64,000 bases of DNA from Streptomyces sp. CNQ-509 (GTDB lineage: Bacteria > Actinomycetota > Actinomycetes > Streptomycetales > Streptomycetaceae), in the NCBI RefSeq assembly GCF_001011035.1, contig NZ_CP011492.1, forward strand, positions 2,363,501-2,427,500, read 5' to 3'. Under the pieces are notes generated by a model, which saw only the letters and a program-made list of their open reading frames with translations, ran no database searches and was not told the origin of the DNA. Shown piece by piece: positions 52,636 to 63,630 of this stretch (its first letter is position 1; each line of letters starts with the position of its first letter). The translations under genes and the position numbers were made by a program.

Positions 52636-53785
52636 CCGGACTCCCGCGCCGTCCCCGCCCACTCGCAGAGGCGTACGGACCGCCGGATCCAGGCCAGATC
52701 GGCTCCTCGAACGCGTCGGCGGCATGCGCATGATGCTCGTAGAGAGAGAGGTGTCCCTCCACGCCGCAGCCGTGCTGCGCATCGGGTACGGAACGCTCTA
52801 CTTCGCGTTCTTGCTCAGAGAGTTTCCGCACCGGGACGAGCTGTGGGGGCCCGAAGCACCCTGGACACCGGATCTCGCGCGGCAGCTCTTCGACCAGACG
52901 AGCTGGACCAGTTTCCTGACGCTCTCCGACGACCCGCTCTACTTCGAACTCTGCTACGGGGCCGCACTCCTCACCTCTCTGCTCTTCGCGGCCGGATGGC
53001 GCACCAGGGCGACATCACTCCTGTTCGCCTTCGTCGTGACGTCCTTCCACGCCCGGGCCATCTTCAGCACCGACGGCGGAGACAACATCGTCCTGCTCAT
53101 GGCGGTGTATCTCTGCTTCACCGCCTGCGGCCGCCGCTGGTCGCTTGACGCGCGCCGTGCCTGCCGCGCGAGGGGACGCGGTACGGCCAAGGGGAACCTG
53201 TCCATGGCCCCCTGGCTCTGCCAACTGGAAACCGCTCGACGACAGGTGACGACGCTGCTGCACAACTGCGGCATGTTCGTCATCGCCGCTCAGGTCTGCA
53301 TCGTCTACGGGGCCGCCGGGCTCTACAAGGTGCAAGGAGACACCTGGGGCAACGGAACCGCGCTGCACTACGTCACACACCTCGACCTCTTCCAGCCCTG
53401 GCCCGCGCTCTCCGGCCTCGCGTCCGAGCACCTGCAACTGCTCGCTCTCGCCGGCTACATGGCGGTGCTGCTCCAGATTTCGTTCCCCTTCGTACTGTTC
53501 GGCAGGCTCAAGTATCCGGTGCTGGTCATGACGCTGGGCATGCACCTGGGAATCGCCGTACTCATGGGCCTTCCCTTCTTCTCCGGCGCGATGATCATCG
53601 CGGACGCGGTGTTCCTGCCAGACCGCTTCTACCGAGCCGCCGAAGCCGGACTCCACTCCCTCCGGCGCCGTACGAACACCGAAGACGCAGTGCCCCCTCC
53701 CGGCAAGACGACGTCCGTACCCGCACAGCACCTCCCCGGGACACAGACGCCGGCCACGACCGACCCCGCCCGCACAAGCAGATGA
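52625..53785 (+). CDS. HTTM-domain membrane protein (SdpB-like)
   Basis: 386 residues with multiple membrane helices. The N-terminal LHAAAVLRIGYGTLYFAFLL, the conserved STDGGDNIVLLMAVYLCF, and LLHNCGMFVIAAQVCIVYGA-AGLYKVQG are the hallmark segments of the HTTM family. That family also includes vitamin K-dependent gamma-carboxylase and SdpB. Later helices are LQLLALAGYMAVLLQISFPF and HLGIAVLMGLPFFSGAMIIA. The start overlaps the DUF5819 stop. The C-terminal 50 residues are Pro/Thr-rich. Biochemical activity of bacterial HTTM proteins is mostly unknown; in the Sdp system the SdpAB pair is needed to make active toxin peptide. Confidence 0.88.
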   Translation: MHSDRTPAPSPPTRRGVRTAGSRPDRLLERVGGMRMMLVEREVSLHAAAVLRIGYGTLYFAFLLREFPHRDELWGPEAPWTPDLARQLFDQTSWTSFLTLSDDPLYFELCYGAALLTSLLFAAGWRTRATSLLFAFVVTSFHARAIFSTDGGDNIVLLMAVYLCFTACGRRWSLDARRACRARGRGTAKGNLSMAPWLCQLETARRQVTTLLHNCGMFVIAAQVCIVYGAAGLYKVQGDTWGNGTALHYVTHLDLFQPWPALSGLASEHLQLLALAGYMAVLLQISFPFVLFGRLKYPVLVMTLGMHLGIAVLMGLPFFSGAMIIADAVFLPDRFYRAAEAGLHSLRRRTNTEDAVPPPGKTTSVPAQHLPGTQTPATTDPARTSR

Positions 53786-53827
53786 AAACGCGCGACCTGC
53801 TGACGGAACCGGCCGGCGCAGGCCGCC

Positions 53828-53853
53828 GCTGCCCTCCTCCCCCAGGGAGGGCC
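53828..53853 (+). repeat. Right copy of the 26-bp direct repeat
   Basis: Identical over 26 bases, in the same orientation, to 49414-49439 beside tRNA-Arg, with no further match on either side. The copy contains the GCCCTCC/GGAGGGC hairpin. It lies 43 bases after the HTTM stop, where it can act as terminator, and it marks the right edge of the lower-GC segment. Confidence 0.6.
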
Positions 53854-53965
53854 CAACCTGCGGACCCCGCCGCCGGTCACCGCGCTCCCTGCGCCTCGCC
53901 TCCCCCGATTCGCCGCCCCCATTCCGAAAGTCATGCGGCATCCCGCCGGCCCGCCGGGCCGGCCC

Positions 53966-54800
53966 TCAGCACGGCAGGTGGAACGGGACCGTCGTGATGA
54001 CGATCTTCGCCAGGTGCCGCAGGCCCCGCCGCAGCCTGCCCGCCGTGCGGCTGTGCAGGATCTGGTGCCGCCGGTGCCGGGTGACGACCTCCGGGAGGAT
54101 CGCCGTCAGGGTCAGGTCCGGATAGGCGCGGAAGCGGCGCTCCTCCTCCTCGGAGATGCTGATGTGGACGGCCAGCACGGGTTGCCCGAGGAAGGCGGCG
54201 TACGCGAGCGTGCGCATGCCGGCGAGGTCCAGGGTGGCGATGGGGACCACCGGCAGGTGGTCGATCTCCCCGGGGATCTCCTCGGTCTCGCGGTCGGCCG
54301 GCAGCCCGGCCGCGGTGCGGGCGGGCCGGGGCCTGCGGTCCGCGGCACACCGACGGCCTCGGTGACGGGCGCATGGGGCGCGGGCACCCGGTGGAAGCCG
54401 CCGCGCGCCGCGTCGACGAGCCCGTACCCGATCAGGACGAGCATGGCGACGATGTACGAGCCGCCGCCGTGCGGGTGGGCGCGGATCGTCTGGCGGTACG
54501 ACACGCCCACCGCCAGCATCAGGAAGACGACGATCGCGGCGATGGGCAGCGCGTACGCGAGGCCAGCCGTGCCCACCAGCACCAGCACCAGCACGGCGAG
54601 CATCGCCTCCGGCGCGTACGCCACCGACGACAGCACGTCCGCCGACAGCACCGGCACCGCCACCGGCTTCCGCATCCGCTCCTTGGCGAACGCCGAACTC
54701 GCCAGCGGCGCCCGGACCAGCACCCGGCGGACGAGCGAGCCCGCCTCCGCCGGGCCGACGCCCTCCGGCACCGGCACCGCCCGGCCCTCCGCGGCGCGCG
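53966..54800 (-). pseudogene. Decayed APC-family amino acid permease
   Basis: Pieces of one transporter are found in two frames. The N-terminal part (KERMRKPVAVPVLSADVLSS, then YAPEAMLAVLVLVLVGTAGL and GGGSYIVA) lies around 54450-54700. A fragment (MLVLIGYGLVDAARGGFHRV) is joined directly to it, with most membrane helices missing. The C-terminal cytosolic domain (IPGEIDHLPVVPIATLDLAG, LAVHISISEEEERRFRAY, PDLTLTAILPEVVTRH, VITTVPFHLPC) is in another frame to the stop at 53966. Even this part has lost a stretch at the RFRAY/PDLTL junction. At least three deletions or shifts are needed; not functional. Confidence 0.75.
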
Positions 54801-55138
54801 CCCGCAGCGGGGTGAGCGGCACCCGGGAACGACCCGGCGTCCGGCTCCACCGGCAGCGCCTCCCGCCACACCTCGGGGGCCGCCGACACCCGCCCCCAGG
54901 CCCTGCCGACCCGCCGCAGCGCCCGGCTGCTCCTCGCTCGGGCTCGGCAGCACCGCGGCGGGCCCCGGCGGACCCGCCGTGCTGCCGCGCACGCGCCCCG
55001 TCGTTCCCGTCACCCGGCAAGCGTGGGGCACCGCTCCCGGACGGCGGCTCAGCCACACCGCCCCTTCACCCGGCGTCCCCCGGCGCCCCCGCGTCCGGAG
55101 CACCGGCGGGCCGCCCGGCCTCGGCACCCGCGGTCCGC

Positions 55139-56158
55139 TCACCGCTTGCGCTCCAGTGCGGTGACGAGCCAGCAGGCCCCGCCGATCGGTTCGAGCAGCC
55201 AGTAACTGAAGATCCGGTAGAGCAGCGTTGCGGCGAACGCCTGGCCGGGGTGGAGCCCGTAGACGACCAGCAGGCCCGTCAGGCTGGCCTCCGCGATGCC
55301 CAGCCCGCCGGGGGTGATGCGGGCGCTGACCGGGATCTGCACCAGCGCGAAGGCGAGCAGCAGGCCGCTCCAGGGCACCGGGAGACCCAGCGCCCACAGG
55401 CTGGCCAGCAGGCAGGCCGCGTCGAGCAGCCAGTTGAGCAGGGCCAGCGCGGCCGGCGTCAGCCAGGGGCGCAGCCCGGGCCGGACCGTGCGGGCGTGCG
55501 CGATGAGGTCCCGGGTCGCCCGGCCGGCCGAGCCGAGGCCCTCGTGCCGGGCCGCGATCCGCTCCCAGCGGCGGCCGAGCGCCTTCCGTACGGCCGGTGA
55601 GCGCAGCACGATCAGGCCGGCCAGGGCCAGCAGCGCCAGGATGGCGAGCGCCCACAGCAGAGTCATGCCCGGCCCCCGGGTCCCGGCCAGGAGCACGCCC
55701 AGCACGATCACGACCACCAGGGCCAGCGCGGAGAACACTCCGGAGGCCGCCAGCACCCCCGCCGTCAGCGCCCGGTCCGCGCCCCGGCGCCGGAACTCCC
55801 GGTAGAGCCAGGCCGTGCCGAACGCCGCGCCGCCCGGCAGCGCACCGGCCATCGCGTTCGCCGCCAGCACCAACCGGCCCATCGCGGCCAGCGACACCCG
55901 CACCCCGCCGACCGCCAGCAGCCACTGCTGCAGCCCGGCCAGGCACGCCAGGCACCCCGCCTGGCACACCAGCGCGACCAGCGCCTTGGCCGGGCTCACG
56001 TGGGTCAGCAGTTCGAGGGCGCGGCGCAGTTCGCCGCGCTGCGAGACCGCCAGCAGCAGCCCCACCGTGATCAGCCCGGCCGCCAGCACCCACCAGAGCC
56101 GGCCGATGCGCGTCCACCGGGTACGCGAGCCCGTACTGCACGGATTCACGACCGGCAC
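55139..56158 (-). CDS. Lysylphosphatidylglycerol-synthase-type flippase (UPF0104 family)
   Basis: 339 residues with about eight membrane helices. Conserved segments are LAAMGRLVLAANAMAGALPGG near the middle of the N-terminal half and FALVQIPVSARITPGGLGIAEA in the C-terminal half, followed by QAFAATLLYRIFSYWLLEP. This matches the membrane domain of MprF-like proteins without a transferase domain. It probably translocates a lipid or lipid-linked sugar. Start at 56158. The neighbours on both sides are decayed, so no pathway can be read from context. Confidence 0.9.
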   Translation of the reverse strand: MPVVNPCSTGSRTRWTRIGRLWWVLAAGLITVGLLLAVSQRGELRRALELLTHVSPAKALVALVCQAGCLACLAGLQQWLLAVGGVRVSLAAMGRLVLAANAMAGALPGGAAFGTAWLYREFRRRGADRALTAGVLAASGVFSALALVVVIVLGVLLAGTRGPGMTLLWALAILALLALAGLIVLRSPAVRKALGRRWERIAARHEGLGSAGRATRDLIAHARTVRPGLRPWLTPAALALLNWLLDAACLLASLWALGLPVPWSGLLLAFALVQIPVSARITPGGLGIAEASLTGLLVVYGLHPGQAFAATLLYRIFSYWLLEPIGGACWLVTALERKR

Positions 56159-56286
56159 ACCGGGACGGTGATCACGTAGCGCACTCGGCCGACGCTACCG
56201 CGTGACGGCCGCGGGCCCGGCCCGACGTGGCGGGGCGGCTCCACCGGCCGGCGCGCGGAGGGTACGGCTCCCGGCCCGGTGCGCGG

Positions 56287-56735
56287 TCAGCGCCCGGCCG
56301 CGGTACGCGGGCCGGGCCGGCGCCCGTCCGACCGGATCTCGCCGCGCAGATGCCGGTTGAACGCGCGCAGCGCCGCCGTCACGTCCGCCTGGTCGGACAC
56401 GTTCCGCGTGCCCTCGTTCCGCCACACCAGACCGGAGAAGCGGTCCGCCGCGGCGCGCGTCCCGGGACCGCACCGCAGGTGAACGTGCGACCTGCCCGTC
56501 TGCAGCCGGTCCTGCCACGCCACCCGGTCCGCCGTGCTCGGCCGGGCTGGTCGCTGCCGTCGAGCTGGGCCTCGTACAGGTGCGGCCCGGCCGTGATCAT
56601 GTCGGCCGCGCTCTTCAGCTTCTGCTCCCGCAGCCACCGCCGGTCCTCGCTGCGCTTGGTCGACCAGGTGCCGGGCAGCACCCCCCCAGTCCGATGAGCG
56701 CCCACCACGCCCGGAAGGACGTTCTCCACCCGCAC
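56287..56735 (-). pseudogene. Frameshifted small conserved gene
   Basis: From GTG 56735 the frame encodes GTWSTKRSEDRRWLREQKLK then SAADMITAGPHLYEAQLDGS. At about 56540 one base appears lost, and the next frame continues sensibly (STADRVAWQDRLQTGRSHVH, CGPGTRAAADRFSGLVWRNE, DVTAALRAFNRHLRGEI) to 56287. Near 56690 the N-terminal membrane helix (WALIGLGG) is in yet another frame. The reconstructed protein is a small helical membrane-associated hypothetical. Two or three indels mean it is a pseudogene, unless they are assembly errors. Confidence 0.6.
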
Positions 56736-56929
56736 CGCCTCCCCACCGGCGACCGCCCCGGCCTTCCTACCGCATCAAGGGCCCGCCCGGGCGGCCATCC
56801 GCACGTCAGCGCCCTGCCGCTGGAGCCCGCCCCGGACACCTCACAGGAACTTGTCATCGCTGTGAGGTCGGGCATTGTGGAATTCTCCTGCCCAAGGGTC
56901 TGTACATCGCTTCCGAGGAGTAGGTGTCC

Positions 56930-58885
56930 ATGTCCAACGGGCAGTTGAACGTCTGCGTCGTCGGCGCCGGGCCGCGCGGCCTGTCGGTCCTGGAGCGGAT
57001 CTGCGCCAACGAGCGAAAGTCCCCGTCCCACGGGGAGCTGCGCGTCCACGTCGTCGACCCGCACCCGCCGGGGGCGGGCCGGGTGTGGCGCACCGACCAG
57101 CCGGATCTGCTGCTCATGAACACCGTCGCCTCCCAGGTCACCGTCTACACCGACGACAGCGTGGAGATGGAGGGGCCGATCGAGGCCGGGCCCAGCCTGT
57201 ACGAGTGGGCGCGGTCCGTCGTGCGGGGCGACGGGGGCGGCCCCGAGCTGCCGGGCGGTGCCCTGGCCGAGGCGCGCCAGTTGGGGCCCGACGACTATCC
57301 GACGCGGGCGTTCTACGGGCACTACCTGGGCGACACCTTCCACCGGGTGGTGGCCGGCGCCCCCGAGCACGTGACCGTGCTCGTCCACCGGTCCACGGCG
57401 ATCGCGCTGGACGAGGAGGAGGACGGGGCCGGCCAGTGCCTCGCCCTCGCGGACGGCACCCGCTTACATCACCTCGATGCCGTCGTCCTCGCCCAGGGGC
57501 ACCTGCCGGCGCGCGCCACCGAGCGTGAGAAGGAGCTGGCGCGGGAGGCGGCCGTGTGCGGGCTCGTGCTCGTCACGCCCGTGAACCCCGCCGACGCCGA
57601 CCTGTCCGGGATCAAGCCGGGGCAGAACGTGGTGCTGCGCGGGCTCGGGCTGAACTTCTTCGACCACCTCGCCCTGCTCACCACCGGCCGCGGCGGCCGG
57701 TTCGAGCGCAGCGGCGACCGGCTGGTGTACCGGCCGTCGGGCCGCGAGCCGCGGCTGTTCGCGGGCTCCCGGCGCGGCGTTCCGTACCACGCGCGCGGCC
57801 ACAACGAGAAGGGCGCGCACGGCCGTTACGAGCCGCGGCTGCTCACCCCCGAGGTCATCGCCCGGCTGCGCGAGCGCGGCGCCGCGGGCCGGCGGGTGTA
57901 CTTCGCCGTCGACCTGTGGCCGCTGATCGCCAAGGAGGTCGCGAGCGTCTACTACGGCGCCCTCCTCGCGGCGCGGGGCCGGGGAGAGGAGCGGGAGGCG
58001 TTCGTCGCGCGATACCTCGCCGCGCCGACCGCCGAGGTGGAGGCCGCGCTGCTCGACGAGCACCGGATCCCCGCCGCGGACCGCTGGGACTGGGACCGCA
58101 TCGACCGCCCGTACGCGACACGCGAGTTCGCCAGCCGGGACGAGTTCCGCGACTGGCTGCTCGGGCACCTCGCCGAGGACGTCCGCGAGGCCCGCGAGGG
58201 CAACGTCAGCGGGCCGCTCAAGGCGGCGCTCGACGTGCTGCGCGACCTGCGCAACGAGATCCGCCTCGTCGTCGACCACGGCGGTCTGGAAGGCATCTCG
58301 TACCGCGACGACCTGCAGAACTGGTACACGCCGCTGAATGCCTACCTGTCCATCGGCCCGCCCGCCTCCCGGATCGAGGAGACCATCGCGCTCGCCCACG
58401 CGGGCATCCTGGAGTTCATGGGCCCGGAGCTGCGCGTACGCATCGACCGTACGGGCGCAGAACCGGCGTTCGTCGCCGAGTCGAGCCGGGTCAAGGGCCC
58501 GCCGGTGCGGGCCGAGGCGCTCATCGAGGCGCGGCTGCCCGAGCCCGACATCCGGCGCACCGCCGACCCGCTGCTCACCCACCTCCTCGCCACCGGCCAG
58601 TGCCGCCCGTACCGCATCTCCAGCGACTCCGGTGCCGACGTGGTGACCGGCGGACTGGCCGTCGGCGAGCGCCCGTACCGCCTGCTCGACGCGGCGGGAG
58701 TGCTCCACCCCCGCCGCTTCGCCTACGGCGTGCCGACCGAGGCCGTGCACTGGGTGACCGCCGCGGGTATACGCCCCGGGGTGAACTCCGTGACGCTCGG
58801 CGACTCCGACGCCATCGCCCGCGCCGTCCTCGCCCTCACCCCCGCGGACGGCCCGCGCCCCCATGCCACCGAGGAGCTTTCGTGA
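56930..58885 (+). CDS. FAD/NAD(P)-binding monooxygenase, CreE/FzmM-like (nitrosuccinate-forming)
   Basis: 651 residues. The N-terminal dinucleotide fold is CVVGAGPRGLSVLERI (about 9-24), with PHPPGAGRVWRTDQPDLLLM and NTVASQVTVYTDD nearby. Further segments are LDAVVLAQGHLPA, GLGLNFFDHLALLTTGRGG and PYHARGHNEKG. The length and motifs fit the FAD/NAD(P)-binding (NAD_binding_9) group. To my knowledge this group includes CreE and FzmM, which oxidise L-aspartate to nitrosuccinate. The next gene, overlapping by four bases, is a fumarase-superfamily lyase, as CreD is. ATG 56930 has GAGGAG upstream; GTG 56924 is an alternative. The family fits well but biochemical function is inferred from the pairing. 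Confidence 0.72.
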   Translation: MSNGQLNVCVVGAGPRGLSVLERICANERKSPSHGELRVHVVDPHPPGAGRVWRTDQPDLLLMNTVASQVTVYTDDSVEMEGPIEAGPSLYEWARSVVRGDGGGPELPGGALAEARQLGPDDYPTRAFYGHYLGDTFHRVVAGAPEHVTVLVHRSTAIALDEEEDGAGQCLALADGTRLHHLDAVVLAQGHLPARATEREKELAREAAVCGLVLVTPVNPADADLSGIKPGQNVVLRGLGLNFFDHLALLTTGRGGRFERSGDRLVYRPSGREPRLFAGSRRGVPYHARGHNEKGAHGRYEPRLLTPEVIARLRERGAAGRRVYFAVDLWPLIAKEVASVYYGALLAARGRGEEREAFVARYLAAPTAEVEAALLDEHRIPAADRWDWDRIDRPYATREFASRDEFRDWLLGHLAEDVREAREGNVSGPLKAALDVLRDLRNEIRLVVDHGGLEGISYRDDLQNWYTPLNAYLSIGPPASRIEETIALAHAGILEFMGPELRVRIDRTGAEPAFVAESSRVKGPPVRAEALIEARLPEPDIRRTADPLLTHLLATGQCRPYRISSDSGADVVTGGLAVGERPYRLLDAAGVLHPRRFAYGVPTEAVHWVTAAGIRPGVNSVTLGDSDAIARAVLALTPADGPRPHATEELS

Positions 58886-60273
58886 CCACCGACCTCGACG
58901 CCGGCCTCCTGTCCCCCGTACGGGCCGGCACCCCCGTCGAAGCCGCCGTGTCGGACCGGGCGTGGCTTCAGGCGATGCTGGACGCCGAGGCGGCGCTGGC
59001 GCGCGCCCAGGCCCGTACGGGCACCATGCCCGCGACCGCCGCCGCCGCGATCACGGCCGCGGCCCGCGCCGAGCTGCTCGACCTGCGCGCGCTCGCCTGC
59101 GCCGCCCGCGAGACGGCCAACCCGGTCGTCGGGCTGGTCAAGGCGCTCAGCGGGGTGGTGGCCGAACGCGACCCCGCGGCCGCCGAGTACGTGCACCGGG
59201 GCTCGACCAGCCAGGACGTCTTCGACACCGGCGCGATGCTGGTGTGCGACCGGGCGCTGCGCCTCGTCCACGCCGACCTGCTGCGCACCGCGGGCGCCCT
59301 GGCGGAGCTGGCGGCCGGCCACCGCGACACGCTGATGGCCGGGCGGACCCTGACCCTGCACGCGGTGCCGACGACGTTCGGGCTGAAGGCCGCCGGCTGG
59401 CGGGCGCTGGTGCTGGACGCGGCCGCGCGGCTGGAGCGGGTGCTGGCCGGCGGGCTGCCGGTGGCGCTCGGCGGGGCGGCGGGAACGCTGGCCGGGTACC
59501 TGGAGTACGCGGCGCTGGACGGCGCGGGCGCGGAGGACTCCGGCGCCTACGTCGAGCGGCTGACCGCGGCGTTCGCCGACGAGACCGGGCTCGCGCCCGC
59601 CACCCTGCCCTGGCACGTGCTGCGCACCCCGATCGCCGACGTCGCGGCCGTCACCGCGGTCGTCGCCGGGGCGCTCGGCAAGATCGCCGTCGACGTGCAG
59701 TCCCTCGGCAGGACCGAGGTCGCCGAGGTGGCCGAGCCCGCGGTCGCGGGACGCGGCGGCTCGTCCGCGATGCCGCACAAGCGGAACCCGGTCCTCGCCA
59801 CCCTGATCCGCAGTGCCTCCCTCCAGGTCCCGGCGCTGGCCGCCGCGGTGACCCAGTGCATGGTCACCGAGGACGAGCGCTCCGCCGGCGCGTGGCACGC
59901 CGAGTGGCATCTGCTGCGCGAGTGCCTGCGGCTGGCGGGCGGCGCGGCGCACACCGCCGTCGAACTGGCCGAGGGGCTCCAGGTCAGGCCCGAACGCATG
60001 CGCGCCAACATGCGGCTGACGGAGAACCTGGTCACCTCCGAGCGGGTCGCGGCGGTGCTCGCGCCGCTGCTCGGCAAGGCGCGGGCGAAGGAGTTGCTGA
60101 CCGACGCGGCGGCGGAGTCGGAGCGTACGGGCGCGGGTATGCCGGGGCTCCTCGCGGCCGTGCCCGCGATCGCCGAACACTTCGACGAACCGGCGCTGGC
60201 GGCGCTCCTCGACCCCGCTTCCTACACCGGTGCGGCCGGGCCGCTGGTGGACCGGGCGCTCGCGGACTCGTAA
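58882..60273 (+). CDS. Fumarase/aspartase-superfamily lyase, CreD-like (nitrosuccinate lyase)
   Basis: 463 residues from GTG 58882, overlapping the preceding TGA (GTGA). Conserved regions are VSDRAWLQAMLDAEAALARA, VHRGSTSQDVFDTGAML (about 103-119), HAVPTTFGLKAAGW, LPVALGGAAGTLAG, and the superfamily signature GGSSAMPHKRNPV (about 292-304). By sequence it resembles both 3-carboxy-cis,cis-muconate cycloisomerase and CreD. No other beta-ketoadipate genes are present. The translationally coupled FAD enzyme points to the aspartate-nitrosuccinate pathway, in which this enzyme releases nitrous acid and fumarate. Cytosolic homotetramer expected. Confidence 0.78.
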   Translation: MTTDLDAGLLSPVRAGTPVEAAVSDRAWLQAMLDAEAALARAQARTGTMPATAAAAITAAARAELLDLRALACAARETANPVVGLVKALSGVVAERDPAAAEYVHRGSTSQDVFDTGAMLVCDRALRLVHADLLRTAGALAELAAGHRDTLMAGRTLTLHAVPTTFGLKAAGWRALVLDAAARLERVLAGGLPVALGGAAGTLAGYLEYAALDGAGAEDSGAYVERLTAAFADETGLAPATLPWHVLRTPIADVAAVTAVVAGALGKIAVDVQSLGRTEVAEVAEPAVAGRGGSSAMPHKRNPVLATLIRSASLQVPALAAAVTQCMVTEDERSAGAWHAEWHLLRECLRLAGGAAHTAVELAEGLQVRPERMRANMRLTENLVTSERVAAVLAPLLGKARAKELLTDAAAESERTGAGMPGLLAAVPAIAEHFDEPALAALLDPASYTGAAGPLVDRALADS

Positions 60274-60473
60274 CTCCGCTTTGTAGCACGGGACTTGGCG
60301 TCGCATACGCATGCGCGTGCAGGCGCGTCCCGGGCCGCGGGCACCGCCATCACCGGTCCGTACGCGGCGAGTTCGACCCTCCGCGTCATCGCCATTCCCG
60401 CCCCTCTTACCCCCTGCGGGCGACAACACTCCAGTCGGGTGCGGTTCGTGACGATACGAAGAGGGTGACCGTC

Positions 60474-61115
60474 ATGGATGAATGCCTCCAATTCGTCTGT
60501 CCGCCGTGGTGCAACATGGCCGACTCACCGGAAGACCATTTCGGGGCTCTCGGTGACGACCTGACCCGGGTGCTGCACCTGGGCTGGAATGCCGGGGCGA
60601 TGTTCCAGGGGCGGGGCGACCCGCGCCAGACAGTGGGGTTCGATGTGGATCTGTGCGCGTACTCGTTGACCGACGGCAGTCCCGGGCGGCCGTTCCTGCG
60701 GGTGTCGGACGAGACCGGCAGCGCCAACAACTTCGAGGTGCACGACGTGGCGGCCGCCGCGTTCATGCTCCAGCAGATGGCCGGCGCGGTGCGGAACCTC
60801 GCCGGCTTCCTGGAGATGCTCAGCGCGCGCCAGGAGGCCGAGGAGGCGCAGTGGCAGGCCGTCCGGCTGGACGGCGAGGTGCGCCAGGCCGAGCAGCAGC
60901 GGGCCAGGGCCGAGGCCGGGCTGCGCCAGGCACAGGAGTACATCGCCGTCCTGGAACGCGAGATGGAGGCGGCGAGCGCGGCGCGGGACACGGCGAACTG
61001 GCAGGTGGAGGCGGCCCGCGAGCGGTTGGCGGACGCCGAGCGCACCGCGCGGGAGAGCCGCCGGGTCGCGGAGGCCGCCGCGGCCCGCTCGGCCCGGCTG
61101 GAGGGCGCGCGCTAG
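60474..61115 (+). CDS. DUF6907-like protein with C-terminal coiled coil
   Basis: 213 residues. The N-terminal part begins with CPPWCNMADSPEDHF, a CPxWC...H pattern like that of the actinobacterial DUF6907 domain. A small alpha/beta domain follows (VGFDVDLCAYSLTDG, then FEVHDVAAAAFMLQQMAGAV). From about residue 115 the protein is one long Ala/Glu/Arg/Gln coiled coil to the end. GAGGG lies eight bases before ATG 60474. Function unknown; the Cys/His set suggests metal binding. It follows the lyase after 200 bases and has no clear tie to it. Confidence 0.7.
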   Translation: MDECLQFVCPPWCNMADSPEDHFGALGDDLTRVLHLGWNAGAMFQGRGDPRQTVGFDVDLCAYSLTDGSPGRPFLRVSDETGSANNFEVHDVAAAAFMLQQMAGAVRNLAGFLEMLSARQEAEEAQWQAVRLDGEVRQAEQQRARAEAGLRQAQEYIAVLEREMEAASAARDTANWQVEAARERLADAERTARESRRVAEAAAARSARLEGAR

Positions 61116-61182
61116 CCGGGTGCCCGTTCCCCTCCTACGGCGCCTCCGGCCGGCGGCCGGGGGTGTCCGCCGCGGGGGCGCG

Positions 61183-63567
<2,385 letters not shown>

Positions 63568-63630
63568 GCTCGTCTCTCCGTGTGTCAGCGGTCGCGCGGC
63601 CCCCTCGGCCGGCGGTTTCCGCCACCCTAG

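Noticed and set aside
56930..60273. Beta-ketoadipate pathway cluster (lyase as muconate cycloisomerase)
   Set aside because: No other pca genes nearby; the overlapping FAD enzyme fits the CreE/CreD pairing better.
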